Translations under genes and position numbers: made by a program
Shown: piece by piece, positions 15,811 to 25,154 of the stretch
How positions within the stretch are numbered: the first letter of the stretch is position 1
Layout of the letters: each line of letters begins with the position of its first letter
Assembly (NCBI GenBank): GCA_049890095.1
Contig: JBMHCD010000008.1
Span: 62,001 to 126,000 of the forward strand
Source of the DNA: JABAYQ01 sp049890095
GTDB taxonomy: Bacteria > Bacteroidota > Bacteroidia > Flavobacteriales > UBA7312
DNA length: 64,000 nucleotides
Direction of reading: 5' to 3'
The notes under the pieces: generated by a model
What the model saw: the letters and a program-made list of their open reading frames with translations, nothing else
Databases searched by the model: none
What the model was told of the DNA's origin: nothing

Positions 15811-17175
15811 ATGTCAAAGTTTAACAATCCTAAAGGAACTCGCGATTTTTCATCTGTAGAAATGATGAAAAGAAAGTATTTGCTTGCAATTATTGAAGAT
15901 AACTTTAATAAGTATGGGTATTCTGCTATTGAAACTCCTGCTATGGAAAATTTGTCTGTTTTGACTGGTAAGTATGGGGAAGAGGGTGATAGACTGATTT
16001 TTAAAATTTTAAATTCTGGTGATTATTTAAAAAAAATAGATTTGACTAATCAGTTAGATTTCAAAAAGTTAACACCACAAATTTCCGAAAAAGCATTAAG
16101 GTATGATCTTACAGTACCATTTGCAAGATATGTCGTTCAGAATAGAAATAGCATTACATTTCCATTTAAAAGATACCAATGTCAACCTGTTTGGCGAGCT
16201 GATCGACCTCAAAGAGGTAGATTTAGAGAGTTTGTTCAATGTGATGCCGATATAATAGGTACAGATTCATTATTTTCTGAGATTGAGTTAATTCAACTTT
16301 ATGATGATGTTTTTAGCGAATTAAAGTTGACTGATTTTGTTATTGAAATGAATAACAGGAAGGTGTTGAGTGGAATCGCTGAAGTAATTGGTCAAAAAGA
16401 TAAGTTAATCGACATTACTGTTTCCTTAGACAAATTAGACAAAATTGGTGTTGAAAAGGTCAAGGAGGAGATGGTAAATAAAGGAGTAAACAAAGAGGCA
16501 ATTGAACGACTAGAACCTTTGTTTGACTTTGATGGCACCAATTTAGAAAAGTTAAACCTTTTAAAAAACTTTTTGAAAAAATCTGAAGTTGGAATTAAGG
16601 GAGTTAATGATTTAGAGTTTATTATAAGTGCAGTTTCTGAAATAGGACTTAGAAATGCAAAGTTGTCTATAAATATTAATCTTGCAAGAGGTTTAGACTA
16701 TTATACTGGAGCTATTTTTGAAGTGAAGTCAAATGAGGTAGAGTTAGGAAGTATTGGTGGAGGAGGTCGTTATGATGACCTAACCAGTATTTTTGGTTTA
16801 AAAGGTGTTTCTGGAGTAGGTATTTCTTTTGGATTTGATCGTATTTCAATGGTGTTGGATGAACTCAATCTTTTTCCTGAGGAATCAGATTTATCAACTG
16901 AAATTATGTTTGTAAATTTTGGAGCAGAAGAATCTATTCATAGTTTAAAGCTAATAAAGGAATTAAGAAATAATGGTATAAGTGCTGAGTTGTATCCTTC
17001 TACAACAAAGCTAAAAAAACAAATGCAATATGCTAATTCAAAAAATGTTTCGTTTGTAGCTCTTGTTGGTTCAGAAGAGATAAACAAGCAAGTTTTAACG
17101 TTGAAGAATATGAAAGATGGTTCACAAAAAAAAGTTAAATTTGATGCATTATTAAACACACTTAAAAATTATTGA
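15811..17175 (+). CDS. hisS: Histidine--tRNA ligase
   Basis: This 454-residue class II aminoacyl-tRNA synthetase charges tRNA-His, whose gene is also in this window. It starts SKFNNPKGTRDF. It has class II motif 2 with RYQCQPVWRADRPQRGRFR, the histidine-binding ARGLDYYTGAIFE, and motif 3 GVGISFGFDRI. A C-terminal HGTP anticodon-binding domain covers about residues 360-454. The length is normal. The lipoprotein gene downstream begins 4 bases after the stop. Confidence 0.97.
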   Translation: MSKFNNPKGTRDFSSVEMMKRKYLLAIIEDNFNKYGYSAIETPAMENLSVLTGKYGEEGDRLIFKILNSGDYLKKIDLTNQLDFKKLTPQISEKALRYDLTVPFARYVVQNRNSITFPFKRYQCQPVWRADRPQRGRFREFVQCDADIIGTDSLFSEIELIQLYDDVFSELKLTDFVIEMNNRKVLSGIAEVIGQKDKLIDITVSLDKLDKIGVEKVKEEMVNKGVNKEAIERLEPLFDFDGTNLEKLNLLKNFLKKSEVGIKGVNDLEFIISAVSEIGLRNAKLSININLARGLDYYTGAIFEVKSNEVELGSIGGGGRYDDLTSIFGLKGVSGVGISFGFDRISMVLDELNLFPEESDLSTEIMFVNFGAEESIHSLKLIKELRNNGISAELYPSTTKLKKQMQYANSKNVSFVALVGSEEINKQVLTLKNMKDGSQKKVKFDALLNTLKNY

Positions 17176-17179
17176 AAAA

Positions 17180-17581
17180 ATGAAAAATATTATCTTAATC
17201 CTATCTTTAGCAGTTGTTTTCTTTTCAGCTTGTCAGCAAGAAAATAAAACTCCTCCAACAATTTCTGATTTAACTATTTTGGAAGATTCTATATTAAAAG
17301 AGCAAGGTGCTCAGTTGAGTTTTTCTTATGCGATTTCAGATGATATCGAATTATCTAAATTTAGGGTAAGAGTAATCGATGATTTTTCTGATGCTAGATT
17401 GGATTTAGCACCATGGTTCTACGAAAACGATTTTAATGTTTCAGGTGCAGAAGTGATTGATACAATGTCTATAACTTTACCATATCCAGATTTAGAAACA
17501 GGAGTTTATAAGTTGGAGTTTACTGTTGCCGATATTGATGACAATGAAACTTTTCAGCAAAAAGGTTTTGTTATTTATTAA
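17180..17581 (+). CDS. Small lipoprotein, DUF4625-like
   Basis: This 133-residue protein has a signal sequence with a lipobox-like FFSAC, lipidated cysteine at about residue 18. A single beta-rich domain follows (QLSFSYAISDDIELSKFRVRVIDDF, split over two strands, and GVYKLEFTVADIDDNE). The pattern resembles the Bacteroidota DUF4625 lipoproteins, which have an Ig-like fold. No function is known. It sits between hisS (4-bp gap) and cinA (23-bp gap) on the plus strand and may be read with hisS. Confidence 0.65.
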   Translation: MKNIILILSLAVVFFSACQQENKTPPTISDLTILEDSILKEQGAQLSFSYAISDDIELSKFRVRVIDDFSDARLDLAPWFYENDFNVSGAEVIDTMSITLPYPDLETGVYKLEFTVADIDDNETFQQKGFVIY

Positions 17582-17604
17582 TTTTAATAACATTAACTTT
17601 CTGA

Positions 17605-18861
17605 ATGAAGGCTGACATTATTACCATAGGAGATGAAATTTTAATTGGACAAATCATAGATACAAATTCGGCTTGGCTTGCAAATTCTCTTGAGATAAAC
17701 GGTATTCAAGTAAACCAAATTATATCCATTTCTGATACTTCTGAACACATAAGTAATACTCTAGATAACTCAATAAATTCGAGAGTTGACTTTGTGTTTA
17801 TAACAGGAGGTTTAGGACCGACAAATGATGATATTACAAAAAAAACGCTATGTGATTTTTTTGATGATCACTTGGTTGAGAATAAAGAAGTTCTTAATCA
17901 CATCACCCGTTTTTTTGAAAAGAGAGGAAGAAGAATTAATAGCTTAACAAAAAATCAAGCACTTATTCCTTCCAAATGCCAAGTTCTCTTCAACGAGTAC
18001 GGTACAGCACCAGCAATGTGGTTTAATCATGATGATTGCGCGGTAGTTTCTATGCCTGGAGTTCCTTCTGAGATGAAAAGTATTATGGAAAGTTCGGTTA
18101 TTCCTAAGATAAGAAGTAACTACGTTCTTAATGAAATTATTCATAAAACTATTTTTTTTAGAGGAATAGTTGAATCTCACTTAGCAGAATTAATTTTTGA
18201 TTGGGAGAATAAATTGCCAAAAGAAATTAAATTGGCTTATTTGCCTTCTGTTGGATGTTTGAAATTACGTTTTACAGCAAGAGGCAGAGATAGGAATTAT
18301 CTGAAAAACTTGATTGATGAAAATATTTCATCACTTACTGAAATTGCTGGTAAATACTTTTCGGAATATCAAACAAAAAAGAATGAAGAAATCCTAAATT
18401 ATCTATTAAAAAAGCATAATCTTACTATAAGTACAGCGGAAAGTTGTACCGGCGGAAATATAGCTAAAATGATCACTTCTGTAGCTGGTTCTTCCTCTAT
18501 TTTTAAGGGATCAATAGTTGCTTATAATGAGGATGTTAAGTCGGATATTTTAGGAATAAATCAGTCATTAATAAAAAAATACGGGGTCGTTAGTGAAGAA
18601 ATAACTACCCAGATGGCATTGATGTCGTTAAATACATTTGGTACAGATTTTGCAATAGCTACTTCAGGAATCGCAGGTCCATCTGGTGGAACATTAGAAA
18701 AGCCTGTAGGAACTATTTGCTATTCTATAGTGTCGAAAAAAGAAATTTTTTCATTTACAAAAAAGTATGATGGAGATAGACAAACCAATATTTCTAGAGT
18801 AACAGACGATTGTTTCCGTTTTCTAATTTCTGAAATTGAAAATAAATCAAATCTTGTCTGA
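17605..18861 (+). CDS. cinA: CinA-family nicotinamide-nucleotide amidohydrolase
   Basis: This 418-residue two-domain protein begins with a MoCF-biosynthesis-like fold carrying ITIGDEILIGQIIDTNSAWL and TGGLGPTNDD. A C-terminal PncC-type domain has STAESCTGGNIA and ATSGIAGPSGG. The C-terminal domain hydrolyses nicotinamide mononucleotide to nicotinate mononucleotide in NAD salvage. The N-terminal domain is a pyrophosphatase-type module in related proteins. Length and domain order are typical of full CinA. It is followed by rpmB with its own promoter. Confidence 0.93.
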   Translation: MKADIITIGDEILIGQIIDTNSAWLANSLEINGIQVNQIISISDTSEHISNTLDNSINSRVDFVFITGGLGPTNDDITKKTLCDFFDDHLVENKEVLNHITRFFEKRGRRINSLTKNQALIPSKCQVLFNEYGTAPAMWFNHDDCAVVSMPGVPSEMKSIMESSVIPKIRSNYVLNEIIHKTIFFRGIVESHLAELIFDWENKLPKEIKLAYLPSVGCLKLRFTARGRDRNYLKNLIDENISSLTEIAGKYFSEYQTKKNEEILNYLLKKHNLTISTAESCTGGNIAKMITSVAGSSSIFKGSIVAYNEDVKSDILGINQSLIKKYGVVSEEITTQMALMSLNTFGTDFAIATSGIAGPSGGTLEKPVGTICYSIVSKKEIFSFTKKYDGDRQTNISRVTDDCFRFLISEIENKSNLV

Positions 18862-18886
18862 ATTATTAGAATTTATACTATATTTG
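18854..18886 (+). promoter_or_regulatory. Promoter of rpmB
   Basis: TTG (18854-18856) and TATATTTG (18879-18886) are separated by 22 bp, followed by CAAC. This is one of the clearest promoters in the window and lies 32 bases before the rpmB ATG. Confidence 0.65.
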
Positions 18887-18918
18887 CAACCCAAATTTAA
18901 TAAAAAAACAAAGTTGAA

Positions 18919-19158
18919 ATGGCTAGAATTTGCGATTTAACAGGTAAAAAAGTGATGGTAGGAAACAATGTTTCTCACTCCAATAGAAAGACAAAAAGAA
19001 AGTTTTATCCTAACCTACAAACTAAAAAGTTTTTTATTCCTGAATCAGGAGAATGGATTACTTTAAAGGTTTCAACAAATGCATTAAGAACAATCGACAA
19101 AAAAGGTATTTCGGCAGTTCTTAAAGATGCCTTAGAAAATGATAATGTTTTGATTTAA
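18919..19158 (+). CDS. rpmB: Large ribosomal subunit protein bL28
   Basis: This is a 79-residue basic ribosomal protein. It begins MARICDLTGKKVMVGNNVSHS, followed by NRKTKRKFYPNLQ, the typical L28 start. In many Bacteroidota rpmB is followed directly by rpmG, the DUF4295 gene and ftsY. Here an M1 peptidase gene and a terminator intervene. Confidence 0.96.
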   Translation: MARICDLTGKKVMVGNNVSHSNRKTKRKFYPNLQTKKFFIPESGEWITLKVSTNALRTIDKKGISAVLKDALENDNVLI

Positions 19159-19182
19159 TCATTAATCAAACTAACTTAATAC

Positions 19183-19218
19183 AAAAAGTTGTTACCTTGC
19201 AGTAGCAACTTTTTTTTT
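19183..19218 (+). terminator. Terminator of rpmB
   Basis: The 13-bp arms at 19183-19195 and 19202-19214 pair with one G-U, around the 6-base loop CTTGCA, and a run of nine T follows. It ends only four bases before the peptidase ATG. The loop region TTACCTTGC resembles a weak -7 element, so a promoter for the peptidase could overlap the hairpin. Confidence 0.8.
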
Positions 19219-19222
19219 GACT

Positions 19223-20854
19223 ATGAAAAAGATTTTATTTTTTCTATTAATTTCTATTCAGCTTTCTGCACATGACTTTTCAAGAAAAGACAGTTTGAGA
19301 GGTTTTTTGTCGGCTGAAAGGACTTGTTACGATGTTAGCTATTATCATTTAAATTTAAAGATAAATCCTGATCAAAAATTTATTTCTGGTTTTAATAAAA
19401 TACATTTCCGAGCAACAGAAAATTTTCAGATTTTTCAAATTGATTTGTTCGAAAACATGAATATATTGTCAATAGAACATGAAGGAGAAGAGTTAAAATA
19501 TATCAGAGAATTTGATGCTGTTTTTGTTCATTTTAATGATACTGTTTTAAAGGATACACAAACTTTTATTACTGTAAATTATGAAGGTAAGCCTAGAGTA
19601 GCAGTCAACCCACCTTGGGATGGTGGTTTTTCTTGGAGTAAAGATAAAAACGGAGAAGATTGGATTGGAGTATCTTGTCAAGGTTTAGGTGCTAGCTCAT
19701 GGTGGCCCAATAAAGATCACCAGTCGGATGAGCCGGATAGTATGTTGATTAGTTGTCAGGTTCCTCGAGATTTAAAATGTATTTCAAATGGAAACTTAAG
19801 GTTGCATGATTTAAGAAAATCAACTATGCACTTTAACACCTTTCATTGGTTTGTTTCTTATCCAATAAATAATTATGACGTTAGTTTAAATATTGGAGAT
19901 TATGCTCACATTGAGGATGTATATTATTATAAAAACGATAGCTTGAGTTTGGATTATTATGTTTTGAGTTATAATGAAGAAAAAGCCAAACAACACTTTA
20001 AACAAGTAAAACCAATGCTCGAATGTATGGAACAATTTTTTGGACCATATCCGTTTAGAAATGATGGCTATGCATTAATCGAAACTCCGTATTTGGGTAT
20101 GGAACATCAGAGTGGAATAGCGTATGGGAATGAATACAAAAAAGGATACAAAGGAAATACTGATTTTATTGCAGGACTTGATTTTGATTACATAATCGTT
20201 CATGAAACAGGACATGAATGGTGGGGGAATAGCATTACAGCAAATGATATTTCAGATATGTGGATACAAGAAACTTTTTGTACCTATTCTGAGGTTTTGT
20301 TTGTAGAATGTTTGTATGGATATGATACGATGTTGGATTATGTTAAAAATCAAATGAGTATGTGCAGAAATAAAAGTCCAATTGTTGGTACACCTAACGT
20401 GCATAAAAAAGGAAGTTCTGATATGTATGCAAAAGGAAGTGCAGTATTACATACTCTAAGAAATATTATAGAAAATGATTCTTTGTGGTTTGATATTATT
20501 TATTCTATGACTAATCATTTTAAATTTCAAACAATAGATGGTAGAGATGTATTAGATTACATGAACTCAGCAAGTGGAAAAAACTTTGATGAAATTTATA
20601 ATCAATACCTATATTCGTCAAAATTACCTGTTTTAGAGTATTATATCTCCGGTTTTGCCAAAAACAAAAAGTTATATTACAGATGGATTGCAAATGAAAA
20701 ATTTCAAATGCCTGTAAAAGTTACAACTGCAAAAAATGAATATAATTGGATCTATCCTTCTAGTGAATGGAGTTCAGTTCCAATCAGATTACGCAACAAA
20801 GATTTTAAGATAGCTAGAGAATTATTTTTAATGGATGCTAAAAAGGTCAAATAG
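19223..20854 (+). CDS. M1-family metallopeptidase (short, exported)
   Basis: This 543-residue zinc aminopeptidase-like protein has a signal peptide (MKKILFFLLISIQLSAHD). An N-terminal beta domain is followed by the catalytic domain with GMEHQSGIAYG in the exopeptidase-motif position. The zinc site is HETGHEWWGN (His 327, Glu 328, His 331) with Glu 350 in WIQETF. It lacks the long C-terminal helical domain of 800-residue family members, as do many Bacteroidota homologues. I use the ATG at 19223; the TTG at 19217 lies in the terminator T-run. It sits between rpmB and rpmG, an unusual place. Confidence 0.9.
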   Translation: MKKILFFLLISIQLSAHDFSRKDSLRGFLSAERTCYDVSYYHLNLKINPDQKFISGFNKIHFRATENFQIFQIDLFENMNILSIEHEGEELKYIREFDAVFVHFNDTVLKDTQTFITVNYEGKPRVAVNPPWDGGFSWSKDKNGEDWIGVSCQGLGASSWWPNKDHQSDEPDSMLISCQVPRDLKCISNGNLRLHDLRKSTMHFNTFHWFVSYPINNYDVSLNIGDYAHIEDVYYYKNDSLSLDYYVLSYNEEKAKQHFKQVKPMLECMEQFFGPYPFRNDGYALIETPYLGMEHQSGIAYGNEYKKGYKGNTDFIAGLDFDYIIVHETGHEWWGNSITANDISDMWIQETFCTYSEVLFVECLYGYDTMLDYVKNQMSMCRNKSPIVGTPNVHKKGSSDMYAKGSAVLHTLRNIIENDSLWFDIIYSMTNHFKFQTIDGRDVLDYMNSASGKNFDEIYNQYLYSSKLPVLEYYISGFAKNKKLYYRWIANEKFQMPVKVTTAKNEYNWIYPSSEWSSVPIRLRNKDFKIARELFLMDAKKVK

Positions 20855-20858
20855 TTGT

Positions 20859-20888
20859 TTGTAGATAAGATAAGTTTAATTAAATTTG
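20859..20888 (+). promoter_or_regulatory. Promoter of rpmG
   Basis: TTG (20859-20861) and TAAATTTG (20881-20888) with a 19-bp spacer match the Bacteroidota consensus. The rpmG ATG follows 24 bases later. This gives rpmG a promoter separate from rpmB. Confidence 0.65.
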
Positions 20889-20912
20889 CTGCCCATTAAT
20901 TCAATAAATAAG

Positions 20913-21095
20913 ATGGCAAAGAAAGGAAATAGAGTACAAGTTATTTTAGAATGTACAGAACACAAATCTAGTGGTCAGGCTGGAACGTCTAGATATGTTA
21001 CTACAAAAAACAAAAAGAACACACCAGATAGAATGGAGTTGAAAAAGTTCAATCCAATTCTGAAAAAAATGACTGTTCACAAAGAAATTAAATAA
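20913..21095 (+). CDS. rpmG: Large ribosomal subunit protein bL33
   Basis: This 60-residue ribosomal protein begins MAKKGNRVQVILECTEHK. An in-frame TTG at 20886 would add nine residues, but it is the end of the -7 box TAAATTTG, so the ATG at 20913 is the start. The zinc-binding cysteine pairs of some L33 proteins are absent (only one Cys, ILECTEH), so this is the cysteine-free type. It is followed by the DUF4295 gene 18 bases later. Confidence 0.95.
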   Translation: MAKKGNRVQVILECTEHKSSGQAGTSRYVTTKNKKNTPDRMELKKFNPILKKMTVHKEIK

Positions 21096-21113
21096 CAATT
21101 ATCATTTTAAGTT

Positions 21114-21269
21114 ATGGCAAAGAAGACAGTAGCATCATTACAAAAGAAAGGTTCGAAAAATTTTACCAAAGCAATTAAAATGGTTAGGTCTAGTAAAACT
21201 GGAGCTTATTCTATAAAACAAGAAATTGTTTTGAAGGATAAGGTAAATGATTTTTTAGCAAAAAAATAA
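21114..21269 (+). CDS. DUF4295 small basic protein
   Basis: This 51-residue lysine-rich protein begins MAKKTVASLQKKGSKNFTKA and ends VNDFLAKK. In Bacteroidota a DUF4295 protein of this size regularly follows rpmG. It may be ribosome-associated, but that is inference from location and charge. It shares the rpmG promoter and is followed by an intrinsic terminator. Confidence 0.88.
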   Translation: MAKKTVASLQKKGSKNFTKAIKMVRSSKTGAYSIKQEIVLKDKVNDFLAKK

Positions 21270-21292
21270 ATCTCTAATCATAAATTTTACAG

Positions 21293-21318
21293 AGCTTCTT
21301 AGATATAAGAGGCTTTTT
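21293..21318 (+). terminator. Terminator after the DUF4295 gene
   Basis: AGCTTCTTA (21293-21301) pairs with TAAGAGGCT (21306-21314), with one G-U, around loop GATA and followed by T residues. It separates the rpmG unit from ftsY. Confidence 0.75.
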
Positions 21319-21343
21319 GTATTTATAATTATAGCTCACAACT

Positions 21344-22291
21344 ATGGGAATTTTTAATTTTTTATCTAAGGACAAAAAGAAAAAATTAGATGATGGTCTT
21401 GAAAAAACTAAGGTCAATGTTTTTAGTAAGTTATCTAGAGTTGTAGCAGGAAAATCTAAAATTGACGAGAACGATTTAGATGATATTGAAGAAGTTTTGA
21501 TTTCTTCTGATATAGGAGTGGAAACCTCATTAAAAATTATTGATAAACTTGAGGAAAGAGTGTCTAAGGACAGATTCCTTAATGCTAATGAATTGAATCA
21601 AATTCTCAAGTCGGAAATTGTTAATTTACTTTCAGAAAATAATACTGATCAACTTAACTTTGAACTGCAAAATTCTTCTGTTCCATATGTTATTATGGTA
21701 GTTGGAGTAAACGGAGTTGGTAAAACCACTTCTATTGGAAAATTAGCACATCAGTTTAAGATGAGTGGAAAGAAAGTTGTTCTTGGAGCAGCAGATACAT
21801 TTAGAGCGGCAGCTGTTGATCAATTAGTCATTTGGTCGGAAAGGGTAGGAGTAGAAATAGTAAAGCAAGGTATGGGTTCCGATCCTGCTTCGGTTGCTTT
21901 TGACACTTTGAGTTCGGCTGTGCGACAGAATGCAGATGTCGTAATTATTGATACTGCAGGAAGATTACACAATAAAATTAATTTAATGAATGAACTTTCT
22001 AAAATTAAAAATGTAATGAAGAAAGTTTTGCCTGATGCTCCAAATGAAGTTTTGTTGGTTTTAGATGCGTCAACTGGTCAAAACGCGATTGAGCAAGCCA
22101 AACAGTTTACAAAGGCAACTAATGTTGATTCTATTGCCCTAACTAAATTAGATGGAACAGCCAAAGGAGGTGTTGTTATAGGAATATCTGATCAACTTAA
22201 AATACCAATAAAATATATCGGAGTAGGAGAAGGTATGGAAGATCTTCAATTGTTTAATAAGCAAGAGTTTGTAGATTCTCTTTTTAACTAA
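21344..22291 (+). CDS. ftsY: Signal recognition particle receptor FtsY
   Basis: This 315-residue SRP-family GTPase is the membrane docking receptor for the Ffh-ribosome complex. It has the N domain (residues 1-100) and G domain with the P-loop VGVNGVGKTTSIGKLA, DTFRAAA, DTAGRLHNK and TKLDGTAKGG. The acidic A domain of E. coli FtsY is missing, as is common in this phylum. The partner ffh is at 39578. Eight bases separate it from rimO. Confidence 0.96.
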   Translation: MGIFNFLSKDKKKKLDDGLEKTKVNVFSKLSRVVAGKSKIDENDLDDIEEVLISSDIGVETSLKIIDKLEERVSKDRFLNANELNQILKSEIVNLLSENNTDQLNFELQNSSVPYVIMVVGVNGVGKTTSIGKLAHQFKMSGKKVVLGAADTFRAAAVDQLVIWSERVGVEIVKQGMGSDPASVAFDTLSSAVRQNADVVIIDTAGRLHNKINLMNELSKIKNVMKKVLPDAPNEVLLVLDASTGQNAIEQAKQFTKATNVDSIALTKLDGTAKGGVVIGISDQLKIPIKYIGVGEGMEDLQLFNKQEFVDSLFN

Positions 22292-22299
22292 GCTTTATT

Positions 22300-23616
22300 T
22301 TGAGAACAAAATCAATCAAAAAAAATAAAATTAATGTCATTACTTTAGGGTGTTCTAAAAACATTTATGACTCTGAAGTGTTAATGGGACAGCTTACTGC
22401 AAACGATATTGCTGTAGAACATGAATCGGTAAAAGATAATTCAAACATAGTTGTTGTTAATACTTGTGGTTTTATTGACAATGCAAAAGAGGAATCGATT
22501 AATACAATTTTAGAGCAGGCAAAGCGAAAAGCAAATGGTAATATTGAAAAATTATTTGTTACTGGCTGTTTGTCTGAGAGGTATAAAGATGATTTAGAAA
22601 AAGAGATTACAGACGTAGATCAGTACTTTGGTACTACTGACTTGCCAAAATTGCTACAGGCTTTAGGTGCAGATTATAAACATGAATTGATAGGCGAGCG
22701 AATTACAACAACGCCAAAGCATTATGCCTTTTTAAAAATAGCTGAGGGATGTGACAGACCATGCTCTTTTTGTGCTATACCTCTTATGAGAGGAAAGCAT
22801 AAAAGCAAATTGATAGAGGATTTAGTCGTTGAAGCTAAAAATCTTGCTAAAAATGGTGTTAAAGAGCTGATTCTAATTGCCCAAGATTTAACCTATTATG
22901 GCTTAGACTTATATGGAGAAAGAAAGTTAGCACAATTACTTTTAGAGCTTTCTAAGGTTTCTGGTATAGAGTGGATAAGATTACATTATGCTTTTCCAAC
23001 AGGTTTTCCAGAAGATGTTTTAGAAGTAATTAAGAATACACCTAATATTTGTAATTATATAGATATACCTCTACAACATATCAATGATCAGGTTTTGAAA
23101 TCAATGAGAAGAGGTACTACACATAAAAAGACGGATTCTTTACTCAAAAAGTTTAGAGAAAAAGTTCCTAAAATGGCTATTAGAACTTCATTAATAGTTG
23201 GTTATCCTGGAGAAACACAAGAGCAGTTTGATGAACTTAAGGAATGGGTCAGGAAAACGAAGTTCGATCGATTAGGTGTTTTCACATATTCTCATGAAGA
23301 AAATACACATGCACATTTATTGGAAGATGATGTTCCTGATGAAGTAAAGCATCAACGTGCTGAAGAAATAATGGAAATTCAGAGTGAAATTTCATATTCT
23401 AAAAATCAACAAAAAATTGGGAAAACATATAAAGTTTTGTTTGATAGAAAAGAAGGAGAATATTTTATTGGAAGAACCGAATTTGATTCGCCAGATGTTG
23501 ACAATGAGGTTTTAGTAAGTGCTAAAGACAATTATGTAAGAATTGGAGATTTTACTGATATACTTATCCTTTCAGCAGATCATTATGACTTATATGGTGA
23601 AGTTATAAACAAATAA
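22300..23616 (+). CDS. rimO: Ribosomal protein uS12 methylthiotransferase RimO
   Basis: This 438-residue radical-SAM enzyme methylthiolates an aspartate of ribosomal protein S12. The N-terminal UPF0004 domain has Fe-S cysteines in TLGCSKN (18), VNTCGF and VTGCLSE. The radical-SAM cluster is CDRPCSFC (151, 155, 158), and a TRAM domain is at the C-terminus. The start is TTG (TTGAGAACAAAATC, encoding MRTKS). No ATG lies nearby in frame, and MRTKS is the usual family N-terminus. So unlike other upstream TTGs in this window, this one looks real. Confidence 0.95.
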   Translation: MRTKSIKKNKINVITLGCSKNIYDSEVLMGQLTANDIAVEHESVKDNSNIVVVNTCGFIDNAKEESINTILEQAKRKANGNIEKLFVTGCLSERYKDDLEKEITDVDQYFGTTDLPKLLQALGADYKHELIGERITTTPKHYAFLKIAEGCDRPCSFCAIPLMRGKHKSKLIEDLVVEAKNLAKNGVKELILIAQDLTYYGLDLYGERKLAQLLLELSKVSGIEWIRLHYAFPTGFPEDVLEVIKNTPNICNYIDIPLQHINDQVLKSMRRGTTHKKTDSLLKKFREKVPKMAIRTSLIVGYPGETQEQFDELKEWVRKTKFDRLGVFTYSHEENTHAHLLEDDVPDEVKHQRAEEIMEIQSEISYSKNQQKIGKTYKVLFDRKEGEYFIGRTEFDSPDVDNEVLVSAKDNYVRIGDFTDILILSADHYDLYGEVINK

Positions 23617-23618
23617 AA

Positions 23619-25154
23619 ATGAATCTTTTTAGTTTAGAGTCTACCAAAAAGTTTAGTCCATTAGTGCTAGATTACATAAATGAAGATGAAAAGTTAAAGT
23701 TCTTTTATAATAGATATCCTTCATTTTCTAATTTTAAAAAACAAATTGAAGAAAAGAAGACTCAATCTATTGAAAGATCAGTTTTGTTTGACGTTTTAAA
23801 GCATCAAAATGCGAATGTACAGCTTACAAGCAGCTCATTAAAAAATCTAAATAATCTTAAAAAACAAAATACTTTTACGGTAACAACTGGTCATCAGCTT
23901 TGCTTATTTTCAGGTCCATTATATTTTATTTACAAAATTATTTCTACAATTAATTTAGCCGAGAAACTAAAAAAAGAATTTTCCGATTATAATTTTGTTC
24001 CTGTTTTTTGGATGGCATCAGAAGATCATGATTTTGAAGAGATAAATCATATAAATTTATTTGGTAAAAAAATACAATGGGATAGCAAACAAACAGGTCC
24101 TGTAGGTAGAATGAAATTAGATGGAATGGATATAGTTCTTGATGAATTAAAATCTTACATAGGCTCAAGTAATAACGCTAATAAATTGATCGAAATATTT
24201 AATAATGCCTATTTATCTTGTAATAACATTGCTGATGCTACGAGAGAAGTTGTTAATAGTTTATTTGGTGAGTATGGTCTTTTAATTCTAGATGGAGATG
24301 ATGCTAGCCTAAAAAAAATGATGTACAACATAATAAAACAAGATGTTGAAGAGAGTAAATTTTACAATATTTTAAAAAAAACATCCTCGGATCTCTCCAA
24401 AAATTATAAAGTACAAGCTAGAGTCAATAAGATTAATTTTTTCGAATTAGTTGATTCTAGTCGAATTCGAATAGAAACGAATAAATCAATTTCATCTCCA
24501 ATTGAAACTTACAGTCCAAATGTGTTGTTAAGACCAATTTTTCAGGAAATTATTATGCCAAATATCGCTTATGTTGGAGGTGGAGCTGAGATTGCTTATT
24601 GGATGCAGTTAAAAGGTGTATTTGAAAAAGAAAAAATTGTTTTTCCAATTTTAGTTCTTAGAAATTCATGTCTAATTTTAGATGAGAAAAAAACAGCTAG
24701 AATTGAAAAGCTTAATTTAGAGTTGAAAGATATTTTTCTAGATAACGATGATTTACAAAAAAAATATATAAAAAGTATTAGCGTTAATGATTTAGCTTTA
24801 AATAAAGAAAAAGACGACGTTAAAAAAGTTTATGATTTACTATTAGAACGTTTTAATGATGCTGGAATTGAAAGTAGTATTAAAGCTGAACAAACAAAAA
24901 ATTTAAATGCTTTAGATAAGTTGTCTAAAAAAATAACAAGACTCGAAAAGAAAAAGAATCTGTTGGAGTTAACTCAAATTTCTAATTTGAAAGAACAATT
25001 ATTTCCATTTAATAAACTGCAAGAACGACACGATAATTTTATTTCTTATTATATAAAGTATGGTGAAAACTTTATTAAAAAATTAAAGAAAGATTTAAAT
25101 CCTCTAGAACCAAAATTTGTAGTTTTAACCTTTAAACAAGAAGAAGATGAATAA
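23619..25154 (+). CDS. bshC: Bacillithiol synthase BshC (cysteine-adding enzyme)
   Basis: This 511-residue protein matches BshC, which adds cysteine to GlcN-malate in the last step of bacillithiol synthesis. Characteristic segments are TVTTGHQLCLFSGPLYFIYK, VPVFWMASEDHDFEEINH and IAYVGGGAEIAYWMQLKG. The C-terminal part has a coiled-coil (KKITRLEKKKNLLELTQ). It is two bases after rimO and overlaps guaA by 8 bp, so it belongs to a plus-strand run with both. bshB1 lies 22 kb away at 909. Confidence 0.93.
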   Translation: MNLFSLESTKKFSPLVLDYINEDEKLKFFYNRYPSFSNFKKQIEEKKTQSIERSVLFDVLKHQNANVQLTSSSLKNLNNLKKQNTFTVTTGHQLCLFSGPLYFIYKIISTINLAEKLKKEFSDYNFVPVFWMASEDHDFEEINHINLFGKKIQWDSKQTGPVGRMKLDGMDIVLDELKSYIGSSNNANKLIEIFNNAYLSCNNIADATREVVNSLFGEYGLLILDGDDASLKKMMYNIIKQDVEESKFYNILKKTSSDLSKNYKVQARVNKINFFELVDSSRIRIETNKSISSPIETYSPNVLLRPIFQEIIMPNIAYVGGGAEIAYWMQLKGVFEKEKIVFPILVLRNSCLILDEKKTARIEKLNLELKDIFLDNDDLQKKYIKSISVNDLALNKEKDDVKKVYDLLLERFNDAGIESSIKAEQTKNLNALDKLSKKITRLEKKKNLLELTQISNLKEQLFPFNKLQERHDNFISYYIKYGENFIKKLKKDLNPLEPKFVVLTFKQEEDE

